A stretch of DNA of 64,000 nucleotides from the NCBI GenBank assembly GCA_017307275.1, contig JAFKFK010000016.1, positions 62,001 to 126,000 on the forward strand, in the 5' to 3' direction. Below are positions 56,431 to 64,000 of this stretch, in pieces (within the stretch, counting starts at the first letter, position 1; each line of letters opens with the position of its first letter). The position numbers and the translations under genes were made by a program. Below the pieces are notes generated by a model that was not told the origin of the DNA, did no database searches, and worked only from the letters and a program-made list of their open reading frames with translations. The DNA is from Alphaproteobacteria bacterium (GTDB lineage Bacteria; Pseudomonadota; Alphaproteobacteria; Reyranellales; Reyranellaceae).

Positions 56431-56457
56431 TGTCGGATCGCGCCGGGCTTGTTCGTC
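56431..56457 (+). promoter_or_regulatory. Candidate ECF42-type promoter of the VOC-DoxX operon
   Basis: TGTCGG (56431-56436), a 17-bp spacer and CGTC (56454-56457), continuing CT, lie 32 bp before the VOC start at 56490. The twelve fixed bases and the spacing are identical to those at 54680-54708, while the spacer sequences differ. This points to one sigma serving both operons. Confidence 0.6.
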
Positions 56458-56489
56458 CTTGGCGTATGACAACAGCCAAGGAGACTCTC

Positions 56490-56897
56490 ATGACCAACGC
56501 CCAACCGCCGGTTCTCGGCGGCCCCTGCCCTTATCTGTCAGTCGACGGTGCAGCGAAGGCCGCGGACTTCTACGTCAAGGCGCTCGGCGCCAAGGAAGTC
56601 ATGCGCATGCCGCCCGACGACAAGGGCCGGTATCTGCACATTCATCTCGTGATCAACGGCGGCTCGATGATGCTGGCCGATGCCTTCCCCGAGCATGGCC
56701 ATCCGCTGGAAAAGCCGGCGGGCTTCACTCTGCATCTGGCTGTCGACGACGTCGACGCTGCGTTCGATCACGCGATCAAGGCCGGCGCCGAAGTCGTGTT
56801 GCCGGTACAGGACATGTTCTGGGGCGATCGCTACGGCCAGTTCCGCGATCCGTTCGGCGTCCTGTGGTCGATGGGCGCGCCGATCAAGACGGCCTGA
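56490..56897 (+). CDS. VOC-family (PhnB-like) glyoxalase-fold protein
   Basis: A 135-residue single-chain VOC protein (CPYLSVDGAAKAADFYVKALGAKEV ... GDRYGQFRDPFGVLWSM), the PhnB/YdcE-like type with two beta-alpha-beta repeats. Metal ligands are not obvious. The ATG at 56490 has AAGGAG seven bases upstream, which decides it against in-frame starts further 5'. Together with the DoxX gene it forms the second candidate ECF42 target operon. Confidence 0.88.
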   Translation: MTNAQPPVLGGPCPYLSVDGAAKAADFYVKALGAKEVMRMPPDDKGRYLHIHLVINGGSMMLADAFPEHGHPLEKPAGFTLHLAVDDVDAAFDHAIKAGAEVVLPVQDMFWGDRYGQFRDPFGVLWSMGAPIKTA

Positions 56898-56898
56898 G

Positions 56899-57288
56899 AT
56901 GATCTCCAAGCGCGCACTCTGGGCGGGCCGCATCCTGAGCGGCCTTGCCATCGCGTTCCTGACGATGGACGGCGTCATCAAGCTGGTGCCGATCCAGCCA
57001 GTCACCGACAGCCTGAAGGATCTGGGTTACCCGACGAGCGATGCCTTCGCCCGCCTGCTGGGCGTGATCACGCTCGGCTGCACCGCCCTCTATGCCTGGC
57101 CGCGCACCGCCCTACTGGGCGCCGTGCTGATGACCGGCCTGCTGGGCGGCGCCATGGCGAGCCATATCCGGCTCGACCATCCGCTGCTCACCCATACGCT
57201 GTTCGGCTTGTGGCTTGGCCTGATCGTCTGGGCCGGCCTGTGGCTGCGCGACGAACGGGTGCGGAGAGTCATGCCGTTCCTGCAATGA
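56899..57288 (+). CDS. DoxX-like small membrane protein
   Basis: A 129-residue protein with four membrane helices (residues about 8-25, 45-65, 68-88 and 100-117) and the DoxX-like start RILSGLAIAFLTMDGVIKL. DoxX-type proteins are implicated in membrane redox or thiol stress, but this subgroup is uncharacterised. It starts 1 bp after the VOC stop, so the two are probably co-expressed under the sigma at 55118. It ends 10 bp from the convergent kinase gene. Confidence 0.85.
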   Translation: MISKRALWAGRILSGLAIAFLTMDGVIKLVPIQPVTDSLKDLGYPTSDAFARLLGVITLGCTALYAWPRTALLGAVLMTGLLGGAMASHIRLDHPLLTHTLFGLWLGLIVWAGLWLRDERVRRVMPFLQ

Positions 57289-57298
57289 CGGCGAGACG

Positions 57299-58981
57299 TT
57301 AGCCGAGCAGTGCCTCGATCTGCTCGGCCAGCTCCGTCTGCTGATAGGGCTTGTTGAGGCGCGGCAGGTCGAGGTTGGCGCGCGCCGGCAGGTCTGCGTA
57401 GCCGGTCGCCAGCAGGATCGGCAATCCGGGGCGCAACGAACGAGCCTGCTCGGCGAGCTGCAGGCCGGTCATCCCCGGCATCGCATAGTCCGTGATCATC
57501 ATGTCGATCGGTTTGCTCGTTCGCAGAACGTCGAGCGCTTCTCCGCCCGACGATGCCGTCACCACCGTGTGCCCGAGGTCTTCCAAGAGCGCCGTCGTCG
57601 ACAGGCTGATCAGAAAATCGTCGTCGACGAAGAGCAGGGTCGCGTGCCTCCGTCCATCGGTTGCCACGCCCTCAGATTCGGCAACAGTCGCTGCCGGAGC
57701 TCGGTCTGCGATGGGCAGCCATAGTTCTGCGCGCGTGCCGCGGCCCGGCGTACTGAACAGGCGAAGCGTACCTTTGAGCTGTTGTGCGAGGCCATGGATC
57801 ATCGACAGGCCGAGGCCCGTTCCTTTGCCGACCTCCTTGGTGGAGAAGAAGGGCTCGATGGCCTTCTGCAAGGTCTGCGCATCCATGCCGACACCGGAAT
57901 CCGATACCGTGAGGCGCAGATACCGGCCTGCGTCGAGGTCTCGCGTGCTGGCGCTCTCGACTTCATCGAGGGCGATTGCGAGCCTTCCGCCGGTGGGCAT
58001 CGCGTCGCGGCTGTTCACTGCGAGATTGAGGAGCGCGAGCTCGACCTGGTTGGCGTCGACATAGGCCGCCGGCAACCCTTGTGGCAGATCGAGCTCTATC
58101 TCCACCGAGGGCCCAATAGACCGGCGCAATAGATCTCCCATTCCGCGAACGAGATCGGCCAGATCGACGGGCTGGGGTTCCAGCGATTGATGCCGCGCGA
58201 AGGCTAGAAGTCGCTGCGTCAACGCCGCGCCACGCTGGGCGCCTTGCATGGCGCCGTCGATCAGCCGGTCAGTCCTCTGGTTGGCCGGCAGACGCTTGCG
58301 GAGGAGTTCGAGGTTGCCGATCACTGCAGTCAGTAGGTTGTTGAAATCGTGGGCCACGCCGCCTGTGAGCTGGCCGATGGATTCGATCTTCTGAACCTGA
58401 CGCAGCTTCGCCTCGGTGCGCTCGCGTTCGGCGATCTGCGACAGGAGTTCGTCGTGGGCACGCTGAAGCTGTGCCGTCCGCTCCTCGACCCGCCGTTCGA
58501 GGATGTCGTTGGCCTGCTGCAACTGGACCTCGCCCTCGCGCAGATCCTCCAGCAGCGACCGCGTCTCATGCTGCCGTCGGCGGCCCTTCACGGCGGCGCG
58601 CGCGACGCTGACGAGCGTGGTCGGATGGAAGGGCCGCTCGATGAACGACACGTTGCCCAGCGTGTCGAGCCAGCGCGACGCGATCGGATTGCGCTCCGGT
58701 CCGCCCCCATGATCCGTCACCAGCAAGACCGGCAGGTCCGACCAGGCCGGCTGGCCAGCAAACCAGGTCGCGAGCAACTTCAGGTCGGCGCCGCGGATTG
58801 CTTCCTCGGTGATGAGGAAGAAGGCCACGTCGTCGTCGAGGGACTCGACCAGCGCGCCGAGTGTCGGACAGACGACACATGACACATGTGTCTGCTCGAT
58901 AAGCGAACAGGCTACGGTAGCATCGCGGCCGCGCGGGGCCAGCACCAGCGCGCGCAATGATCGCTCGGGCCGCGCGGTCAC
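57299..58981 (-). CDS. Hybrid histidine kinase with N-terminal receiver-like domain, partner of KaiC-like ATPase
   Basis: A 560-residue soluble kinase. Residues 8-135 are receiver-like, but the usual phospho-Asp strand reads AFFLITEEA with no Asp. A coiled coil follows (140-200, Gln/Glu-rich), then H211 in GGVAHDFNNLLTAV, an ATPase domain with N-box NLAVNSRDAM, VSDSGVGM and TGLGLSM, and a normal receiver with D498 in MMITDYAMPG. No membrane segment or PAS domain is seen. It starts at GTG 58981, overlapping the KaiC-like gene stop by 4 bp. Output through a separate regulator is not visible here. Confidence 0.88.
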   Translation of the reverse strand: MTARPERSLRALVLAPRGRDATVACSLIEQTHVSCVVCPTLGALVESLDDDVAFFLITEEAIRGADLKLLATWFAGQPAWSDLPVLLVTDHGGGPERNPIASRWLDTLGNVSFIERPFHPTTLVSVARAAVKGRRRQHETRSLLEDLREGEVQLQQANDILERRVEERTAQLQRAHDELLSQIAERERTEAKLRQVQKIESIGQLTGGVAHDFNNLLTAVIGNLELLRKRLPANQRTDRLIDGAMQGAQRGAALTQRLLAFARHQSLEPQPVDLADLVRGMGDLLRRSIGPSVEIELDLPQGLPAAYVDANQVELALLNLAVNSRDAMPTGGRLAIALDEVESASTRDLDAGRYLRLTVSDSGVGMDAQTLQKAIEPFFSTKEVGKGTGLGLSMIHGLAQQLKGTLRLFSTPGRGTRAELWLPIADRAPAATVAESEGVATDGRRHATLLFVDDDFLISLSTTALLEDLGHTVVTASSGGEALDVLRTSKPIDMMITDYAMPGMTGLQLAEQARSLRPGLPILLATGYADLPARANLDLPRLNKPYQQTELAEQIEALLG

Positions 58982-60471
58982 TCGTCCTTCTCGGGTCGCT
59001 GGGGCGAAGCGTTGTTCGGCAGGACGGGCGTGCCCCGCAGCACGCCATGGAACTGCGTCAGAGGCTCGCCGATATGCAGCCCGCCGTCGATCCAGAATTC
59101 CCGGATCGTGTCCTCGTGCTTGCCGCCCCGCTTCTTGATGACCGAGAGCGCGCGCCGCACGGATCCCTCGGCTTCGAAGTAACGCAGCAGGATCACCGCA
59201 TCGGCAAGATAGGTGATGTCGACGGGCGATTTCATCTCGCCGACCAGCCCATGCTGCGCCACGGTCAGGAATGTCGAGACACCGGTGCGGTTCAGATACT
59301 GGATAAGCTCGTGCATGTGCAGGATCAGAGAGTTCTCCTGCGGCATCGACGTCTGGTATCCGTTAAGACTGTCGATGACGACCGTCTTGACACCCGGGTC
59401 CGCTGCCGCCGAGCGTACGGCGTGGGCGAACTCGCCGGGCGAAAGCTCTGCCGCGTCGAGCTGCGTGATGCGCAGCTTTCCACTGGCGCGCATCGCCTCG
59501 AAGTCGAAGCCGAGCGGCTTGGCGCGATCGAACAGGAGGCCGAGCTCCTCGTCGAAGACAAACATTGCGGCCTTGTCGCCCTTGCGTACGGCTTCCGCCA
59601 CGAACTGCCAGGCAAGTGTCGTCTTACCGGATCCCGAGGGGCCGAGGACGAGCGTGCTCGAGCCCTGCTCGATGCCACCACCGAGCAACCTGTCAAAGGC
59701 CGCGATCCCGCTCGTCACGCGGCCGCGTTTGAAGTCCAGTCGATGCTCGCTCGCGACAAGACGCGGAAAGACCTGCGCACCGCCGGTGCGGATGACGAAG
59801 TCGTGATAGCCGCCGCGAAAAGGCTGCGCGCGATATTTGACCACGCGCATGCGGCGGCGTTCGGCGCCGTAGTCGGGAGTAAGCTCCTCCAGCCGGATCA
59901 CGCCGTGGGCGACCGAGTGCACCGTCTTGTCGAGCGTGTCGGTCGTAAGATCGTCGAGCATGAGCACCGTCGCCCCATGTCGCGCGAAGTAATGCTTGAG
60001 CGCCAGAATTTGCCGGCGATAGCGCAACGAGCTCTGCGCCAGCAGACGAATCTCGGAAAGGGAGTCGAGGACGATGCGCTGGGCATTGCTCTTCTCCACG
60101 GCCTGGAAGATGAGCTTGGTCGTTTCGCCCAATTCGAGGTCGGACGAGTAGAGGAGGCTCTGCTGCTGGTCGGCATCCAGCAGGCTTTCCGGTGGCACGA
60201 CCTCGAAGATGTCGATGTTGTCGCCAAGCTCCCAGCCGTGGGACAGCGCCGCGCTATGCAGTTCCTGCTCCGTCTCGGAAAGCGTGACATAGAGGCCGCG
60301 CTCGCCTTTCTGGGCGCCTTCGACCAGGAACCGCATGGCCATCGTTGTCTTGCCGGTACCCGGACTACCTTCGAGGAGAAAGACTCTTCCGGCGGCGAGA
60401 CCTCCCAACAGAATATCGTCCAGTCCCGGCACCCCGGTCCGGGCCTTCGGCATTTCCTTCTGGCGGTCCAT
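58978..60471 (-). CDS. kaiC: KaiC-like double-domain RecA-type ATPase
   Basis: A 497-residue protein with two KaiC domains. The CI Walker A is GSPGTGKT (35-42) and the CII Walker A is GPSGSGKT (277-284). Catalytic Glu positions read S65-E66 in CI and E308-E309 in CII. At the place of the CII phosphorylation pair Ser431/Thr432 of the Synechococcus clock protein, this one has T420-Y421 (SPVDITYLAD). The tail SIIKK-like SVIKKRGGKHEDTIREF is typical of the family. No KaiA or KaiB gene is adjacent. It is coupled to the hybrid kinase gene. The ATG at 60471 has AGGG four bases upstream. Confidence 0.88.
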   Translation of the reverse strand: MDRQKEMPKARTGVPGLDDILLGGLAAGRVFLLEGSPGTGKTTMAMRFLVEGAQKGERGLYVTLSETEQELHSAALSHGWELGDNIDIFEVVPPESLLDADQQQSLLYSSDLELGETTKLIFQAVEKSNAQRIVLDSLSEIRLLAQSSLRYRRQILALKHYFARHGATVLMLDDLTTDTLDKTVHSVAHGVIRLEELTPDYGAERRRMRVVKYRAQPFRGGYHDFVIRTGGAQVFPRLVASEHRLDFKRGRVTSGIAAFDRLLGGGIEQGSSTLVLGPSGSGKTTLAWQFVAEAVRKGDKAAMFVFDEELGLLFDRAKPLGFDFEAMRASGKLRITQLDAAELSPGEFAHAVRSAAADPGVKTVVIDSLNGYQTSMPQENSLILHMHELIQYLNRTGVSTFLTVAQHGLVGEMKSPVDITYLADAVILLRYFEAEGSVRRALSVIKKRGGKHEDTIREFWIDGGLHIGEPLTQFHGVLRGTPVLPNNASPQRPEKDE

Positions 60472-60476
60472 CGTCC

Positions 60477-60505
60477 CTCACCACCTCGCATGTGCCCTCG
60501 GTGAG
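60477..60505 (-). promoter_or_regulatory. Inverted repeat upstream of the KaiC-like gene
   Basis: CTCACC (60477-60482) and GGTGAG (60500-60505) are perfect 6-bp arms 17 bp apart, starting 6 bp upstream of the KaiC-like start. The left arm covers its Shine-Dalgarno. A chance match cannot be excluded. Confidence 0.25.
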
Positions 60506-60580
60506 CGGCAAAATGGGCCGCAGGAGAGCGACTAGCTTAACGGTGGCAGAGCGCAGAAGTTCCGAATAACGGGCTTTTTG

Positions 60581-62404
60581 CTAGGCCGCGGTTCCCTGGA
60601 TGACCTCCAGAAAGGCGGCGCCGTAACGCTCCAGCTTGGCATCGCCAACCCCATGAATCTCCCGCATTGCGCGCTCGCTGGCGGGTCGATGGGTCGCCAG
60701 TTCCGCCAGAGTCCGATCCGAGAAAACGACATAGGCCGGAACGTTTTGCGCACGCGCGAGCTTGGTGCGCAGTGCCTTCAGGGCATCGAGCAGGATCGTG
60801 TCGCCATCGCCGACAATCGTCGCCGCGGCGGCGCGGCGGTCGCGGCGCGAGCCCTTGCCGGCCGCGCCGGACGTCAGGTCCTTGCGCAGTTCGATCTTCT
60901 GCTCGCCCTTCAACACGCGCCAGCCATCGTCCGTGACCCACCACCGGCCGTGCTCCATCAGGTCCTGAGCGATCAGGCCGACGGCGGATAGCTGGCGAAA
61001 GATGGACCGCCATTCGGCAGACTTGCGGTCCTTGCCGACGCCGAAGGTGGGCAGCTTCTCGTGATTGAACTTCTGCACATTGTCGGTGAGGTCGCCGATC
61101 AGGATGGCGACCAGATGCTCCATGCCGAACCGTTCGCCGGTACGGACAATGGCCGACATCGCCTTCTGCGCATCGATCGTGCCATCGAAGAGCTCGACGC
61201 CTTCCTGACAGAGATCGCAGTTGCCGCACGTCTCCGACGGCTCGCCGAAGTAGGCGAGCAGAGTCTGGCGACGGCAGCGTGGCGCTTCGGCCAGCGACAA
61301 CAACGCACCCAGCCGTTGACGCTCGATGCGCTTGCGCTCATCCGACGATTCACCCTGCTCGATCTGCAGGCGGCGAAGCTGCATATCGCCAAGGCCATAG
61401 AGCGTGAGGGTGTCGGCCGGCAGACCATCGCGCCCGGCGCGGCCGATCTCCTGATAGTAGGCTTCGACATTGGCCGGCAGGTCGGCGTGGCAGACAAAAC
61501 GCACATCGGGTTTGTCGATGCCCATGCCGAAGGCCACGGTCGCCGTCATCACCACGCCATCGTCCTGCTGGAACGCATCCTGGTTGGCGTCGCGCACTGC
61601 CTTATCGAGGCCGGCATGATAGGGCAGCGCCCGCACGCCAGCCGCAGCAAGGGCGGCGGCCAGCTCCTCGACCTTGCGGCGCGATGCGCAATAGACGATG
61701 CCGCTTTCGCCTTGATGGGCCTGCACGAACGACAGGACCTGTCGCGTCGAACGCTCCTTGGGCTTGAAAGCGAGCTTGAGGTTGGGCCGGTCGAAACTCC
61801 GGACGAAAATGCGCGGCGATGCGGCGAACAGTTTCTCGACAATGTCGCCGCGTGTCGGCGCATCGGCCGTGGCCGTGAAGGCCAAGGTCTGCAACCGGCC
61901 GCCGATCTGGCGCGCCAGATTGCCGAGGGTCAGATACTCCGGGCGAAAGTCGTGGCCCCATTGCGAAACGCAATGCGCCTCGTCTATCGCCATCATCGAG
62001 ACGTGGGCCTCGGCCAGCATCTCGACGGTGTCGGGCCGCGCCAACCGTTCGGGAGCAACATAGAGCAGCCGTAGCTCGCCACTGCGCAGCAAGCCTAAGA
62101 CGCGCGCATTTTCCGCAGGCTCGTTGCTCGAATTGAGACTGCCTGCCGCCACACCGGCCGCCGTCAACGCACGAACCTGATCGCGCATCAGGGCAATCAA
62201 CGGCGAGATCACCAGAGTGAGTCCGGGCCGTGCGATTGCCGGAAGCTGGTAGCAGAGCGACTTGCCGCTGCCTGTCGGCATGACGGCCAGTACATTCTCG
62301 CCCGCGAGCACGGCGCGCACGATCTCCTCCTGTCCGGGCCGAAACTCGTTGAACCCGAAGACGGAATGCAGCAAAGCGCGCGCGTGAGAGAGGGGGTCGT
62401 TCAT
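60581..62404 (-). CDS. recQ: ATP-dependent DNA helicase RecQ
   Basis: A 607-residue RecQ with complete domains. The helicase core has motif I MPTGSGKSLCYQLP and motif II IDEAHCVSQWGHDF. The zinc-binding RQC region has cysteines in CRRQTLLAYFGEPSETCGNCDLC, followed by winged helix and C-terminal HRDC (KLARAQNVPAYVVFSDRTLAEL). It unwinds DNA 3' to 5' in recombination repair. The start at 62404 is the usual MNDPLSHARALL form; the longer frame to 62446 has no SD. It lies 109 bp upstream of the KaiC-like gene in the same direction, so separate promoters are likely. Confidence 0.95.
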   Translation of the reverse strand: MNDPLSHARALLHSVFGFNEFRPGQEEIVRAVLAGENVLAVMPTGSGKSLCYQLPAIARPGLTLVISPLIALMRDQVRALTAAGVAAGSLNSSNEPAENARVLGLLRSGELRLLYVAPERLARPDTVEMLAEAHVSMMAIDEAHCVSQWGHDFRPEYLTLGNLARQIGGRLQTLAFTATADAPTRGDIVEKLFAASPRIFVRSFDRPNLKLAFKPKERSTRQVLSFVQAHQGESGIVYCASRRKVEELAAALAAAGVRALPYHAGLDKAVRDANQDAFQQDDGVVMTATVAFGMGIDKPDVRFVCHADLPANVEAYYQEIGRAGRDGLPADTLTLYGLGDMQLRRLQIEQGESSDERKRIERQRLGALLSLAEAPRCRRQTLLAYFGEPSETCGNCDLCQEGVELFDGTIDAQKAMSAIVRTGERFGMEHLVAILIGDLTDNVQKFNHEKLPTFGVGKDRKSAEWRSIFRQLSAVGLIAQDLMEHGRWWVTDDGWRVLKGEQKIELRKDLTSGAAGKGSRRDRRAAAATIVGDGDTILLDALKALRTKLARAQNVPAYVVFSDRTLAELATHRPASERAMREIHGVGDAKLERYGAAFLEVIQGTAA

Positions 62405-62470
62405 CTTGGTTGGCGGCACTATTACGCCAACACCTGGCCCCGTCATGTGGAAGAACGGCGCCGCGCGGAA

Positions 62471-62485
62471 AGGCCGCCGCGGCCT
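62471..62485 (-). terminator. GC-rich palindrome overlapping the SDR stop, weak terminator-like
   Basis: AGGCCGC-C-GCGGCCT (62471-62485) is a perfect 15-bp odd palindrome that includes the stop codon of the minus-strand SDR gene. In the transcript it is followed by only TTTCC, so it is a weak terminator candidate. Confidence 0.3.
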
Positions 62486-63257
62486 AGTGCCGAGCCGCCT
62501 GCCCGCCGTCGAGGGTCATCACCACGCCGCTGATGTAGCTCGCGCGGTCGGACGCCAGGAACACCGCGAGGTCGGCCACTTCGTCGGGCTCGGCAGCGCG
62601 ACCGAAGGGCATGTGCTTGGTGAGTTCGGGCCAGCGCTCGGGGTCGCCCCACTTCTGCTCGGCCTGACCGCGCAGCAGAGTCAGCATGCGGTCCGTGCGA
62701 GTGGCCGGAGGATTGATCGCCACGACCCGGACGCCCTGGTCGACACTACGCGAGCCTACGGCGCGGGTGAAAGCCATCAGACCGGCGTTGCCCATCGTGC
62801 CGGCGACGTAGTCGTAGTTGTAGCTCTCGCCGGCGAGGCCGATCACGTTCACCACGACGCCCTTCTTGCGGGCATACATCTTCTCCAGCATGGCGCGCGT
62901 GGCATTCACATAGCCGAACACCTTGAGCTCCCAGGCCTCGCGCCACTTGGGCTCGGTCATGCCGAAGATGTCGCCGCGCGGGATGGCACCGGCATTGTTC
63001 ACCAGAATGTCGGCGTGCCCCACGGCTTCGACGACGCCGCGCGCCGTATCGCCCTTGGAAAAATCGGCAGGATGAATCTCGACTGGCACGTTGTGCCGGG
63101 CCCGGATCTTCTCGCGCGCCGCCTCTAGCGATTCCTTCGACCGCGAAGCGATGTGCACCGTGCAACCTTCGGCGGCGAAGCCCATGGCGCAGGCAAAGCC
63201 GATGCCACGGCTGCCGCCGGTGATCAGGACGGTCTTGCCGTTCAACTTCAGGTCCAT
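62484..63257 (-). CDS. SDR-family oxidoreductase
   Basis: A 257-residue short-chain dehydrogenase. The cofactor loop TGGSRGIGFACAMGFA begins at residue 14, NNAGAI is the conserved NAG motif, and YDYVAGTMGNAGLMAFTRAV lies at the catalytic Tyr region, with Asn/Gly where YXXXK is usual. The Tyr and Lys pair is therefore not clearly present: the segment ESYNYDYVAGTMGNAG lacks a Lys four residues after Tyr. The protein could have altered activity. The C-terminal VMTLDGGQAARH is typical. It sits 12 bp after the MBL-fold gene stop, in the same direction. Confidence 0.85.
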   Translation of the reverse strand: MDLKLNGKTVLITGGSRGIGFACAMGFAAEGCTVHIASRSKESLEAAREKIRARHNVPVEIHPADFSKGDTARGVVEAVGHADILVNNAGAIPRGDIFGMTEPKWREAWELKVFGYVNATRAMLEKMYARKKGVVVNVIGLAGESYNYDYVAGTMGNAGLMAFTRAVGSRSVDQGVRVVAINPPATRTDRMLTLLRGQAEQKWGDPERWPELTKHMPFGRAAEPDEVADLAVFLASDRASYISGVVMTLDGGQAARH

Positions 63258-63269
63258 GGGATCAACTTC

Positions 63270-64000
63270 CTAGAGTCGGTAGGCCGAGTCGATGTTGGCG
63301 CGGCCGTCCTCGGTCTTCACACGGCCGTCCTTCACCATCTGCACGAGATGCGCCAGCATCGACCGACCCGCGGCCTTGTGCAGATGCACCGGCGTGTCGG
63401 CGTAGTTCTTGGCCACCATCTGGGGAATCGTCTGCGGCCCGTCCTTGAGGCGCGCCAGGATCTGCGCCTCGCGGCCCAGGCGATGCTCGATATAGGCCTG
63501 CACGAACGGATTGGGATCGCGGATCTCCGCGCCGTGCGTTGGAATGTAGAGCGTCTCGTCGCGCGGCAGGAGCTTGCGCAGGCTGGCGAAGTAGTCGGCC
63601 ATGTTGCCGTCGGGCGGCGAGATCACGGCCGTCGACCAGCCCATGACATGGTCGCCGGAGAGCAACGCCTTGTCCTCCTTCACCGCGAAGCAGAGATGGT
63701 TCGAGATGTGGCCGGGCGTATAGACGGCCTCGACGTTCCAGCCGTCGCCCTGGATCACATCGCCGTCGTTCAGCTTGACGTCGGGCGCGAAGGAAAGATC
63801 GCCAGGTTCCTCGGCGTGATCGCCTTCCGGCGGCTTGGGATGCGGCCCGTAACTGTAGACCTTGGCACCGGTCGCCTTGGCGAGCGCCGGCGTTGCCGGC
63901 ACATGGTCGATGTGGGTGTGGGTGACCAGGATATGCGTCACCGTCTCGCCGCGCAGCGCACGCAGCACCGCGTCGATATGGTCCTGCTGGTCGGGACCGG
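63270..64000 (-). CDS. Metallo-beta-lactamase-fold hydrolase (5' end outside window)
   Basis: At least 242 residues are visible and the frame remains open to the window edge, so the N-terminus is missing. The zinc motif HTHIDHVPA is at the visible N-terminal part, with further ligands in TPGHISNHLCF and LSGDHVMGW. A C-terminal winged-helix-like region (LGREAQILARLKDGPQTIPQM) is the type found in the LACTB2/RNase-like MBL subgroup. A GTG at 63968 is in frame but is probably internal. It lies 12 bp upstream of the SDR gene, in one operon. Confidence 0.88.
   Translation of the reverse strand, partial: GPDQQDHIDAVLRALRGETVTHILVTHTHIDHVPATPALAKATGAKVYSYGPHPKPPEGDHAEEPGDLSFAPDVKLNDGDVIQGDGWNVEAVYTPGHISNHLCFAVKEDKALLSGDHVMGWSTAVISPPDGNMADYFASLRKLLPRDETLYIPTHGAEIRDPNPFVQAYIEHRLGREAQILARLKDGPQTIPQMVAKNYADTPVHLHKAAGRSMLAHLVQMVKDGRVKTEDGRANIDSAYRL

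Overview
The window is 64 kb of dense, high-GC chromosomal sequence from what is most probably an alphaproteobacterium. The evidence is the strong G/C third-position bias, the many GTG/TTG starts, 4-bp start/stop overlaps, several acyl-CoA synthetases, a liv-type ABC operon, a tripartite-tricarboxylate (Bug) binding protein, an intracellular PHA depolymerase and an ECF42 sigma factor. A Reyranella- or Bradyrhizobium-like soil or water organism would fit, but that placement is an inference. I found no tRNA, rRNA, CRISPR, insertion sequence, integrase or phage gene, and no gene-free stretch longer than about 200 bases.

Layout. 1-3275: end of a VOC-like gene, then an acyl-CoA synthetase, a zinc-type quinone oxidoreductase and a hotdog thioesterase. 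3279-9179: a small SnoaL-like secreted protein, an unknown secreted protein, a Cys-rich secreted peptide and a CusB/CusA copper/silver efflux pair. 9137-14831 (minus): a five-gene operon made of a membrane spermidine-synthase-like protein, a secreted hydrolase, a PhnZ-like HD diiron oxygenase, a PLP dehydratase and a NUDIX hydrolase. A long palindromic intergenic element and an exported isoaspartyl-methyltransferase-like protein lie upstream. 16037-19755: SDR plus PaaK-like ligase, divergent from an AhpD-like protein, then OsmC and a small membrane protein. 19752-27009 (minus): acyl-CoA synthetase plus livGHM, binding protein and livF, an uptake-and-activation operon for a carboxylic or amino acid. 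27096-38524: a two-component system divergent from an RND efflux locus with one adaptor, one outer-membrane factor and two tandem paralogous heavy-metal RND pumps. 38521-45523: hydrolase, TPR protein, aconitase, DinB-like protein, a VOC-hydrolase fusion and a nitroreductase. 45630-52724: acetyl-CoA synthetase, amidase, flavin reductase, NDH-2-like oxidoreductase, SCO protein and PHA depolymerase. 52750-57288: Bug protein, phosphatase, then a DGPF/YciI - ECF42 sigma - VOC - DoxX module. 57299-64000 (minus): KaiC-like ATPase with a hybrid histidine kinase, RecQ, an SDR and a metallo-beta-lactamase-fold hydrolase cut by the window edge.

The most notable signals are these. (1) Two copies of TGTCGG-N17-CGTCCT sit exactly upstream of the DGPF-sigma pair and of the VOC-DoxX pair, which defines a small ECF42 regulon. 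(2) A KaiC-like ATPase is translationally coupled to a histidine kinase that begins with a receiver-like domain lacking its phospho-Asp, with no KaiA or KaiB nearby. (3) A PhnZ-family oxygenase with an altered substrate-binding motif lies in an operon unrelated to phosphonates. (4) Several well-placed palindromes look like operators: upstream of phaZ, upstream of the AhpD-like gene, 11-bp repeats upstream of the RND adaptor, and an SD-masking hairpin before livF.
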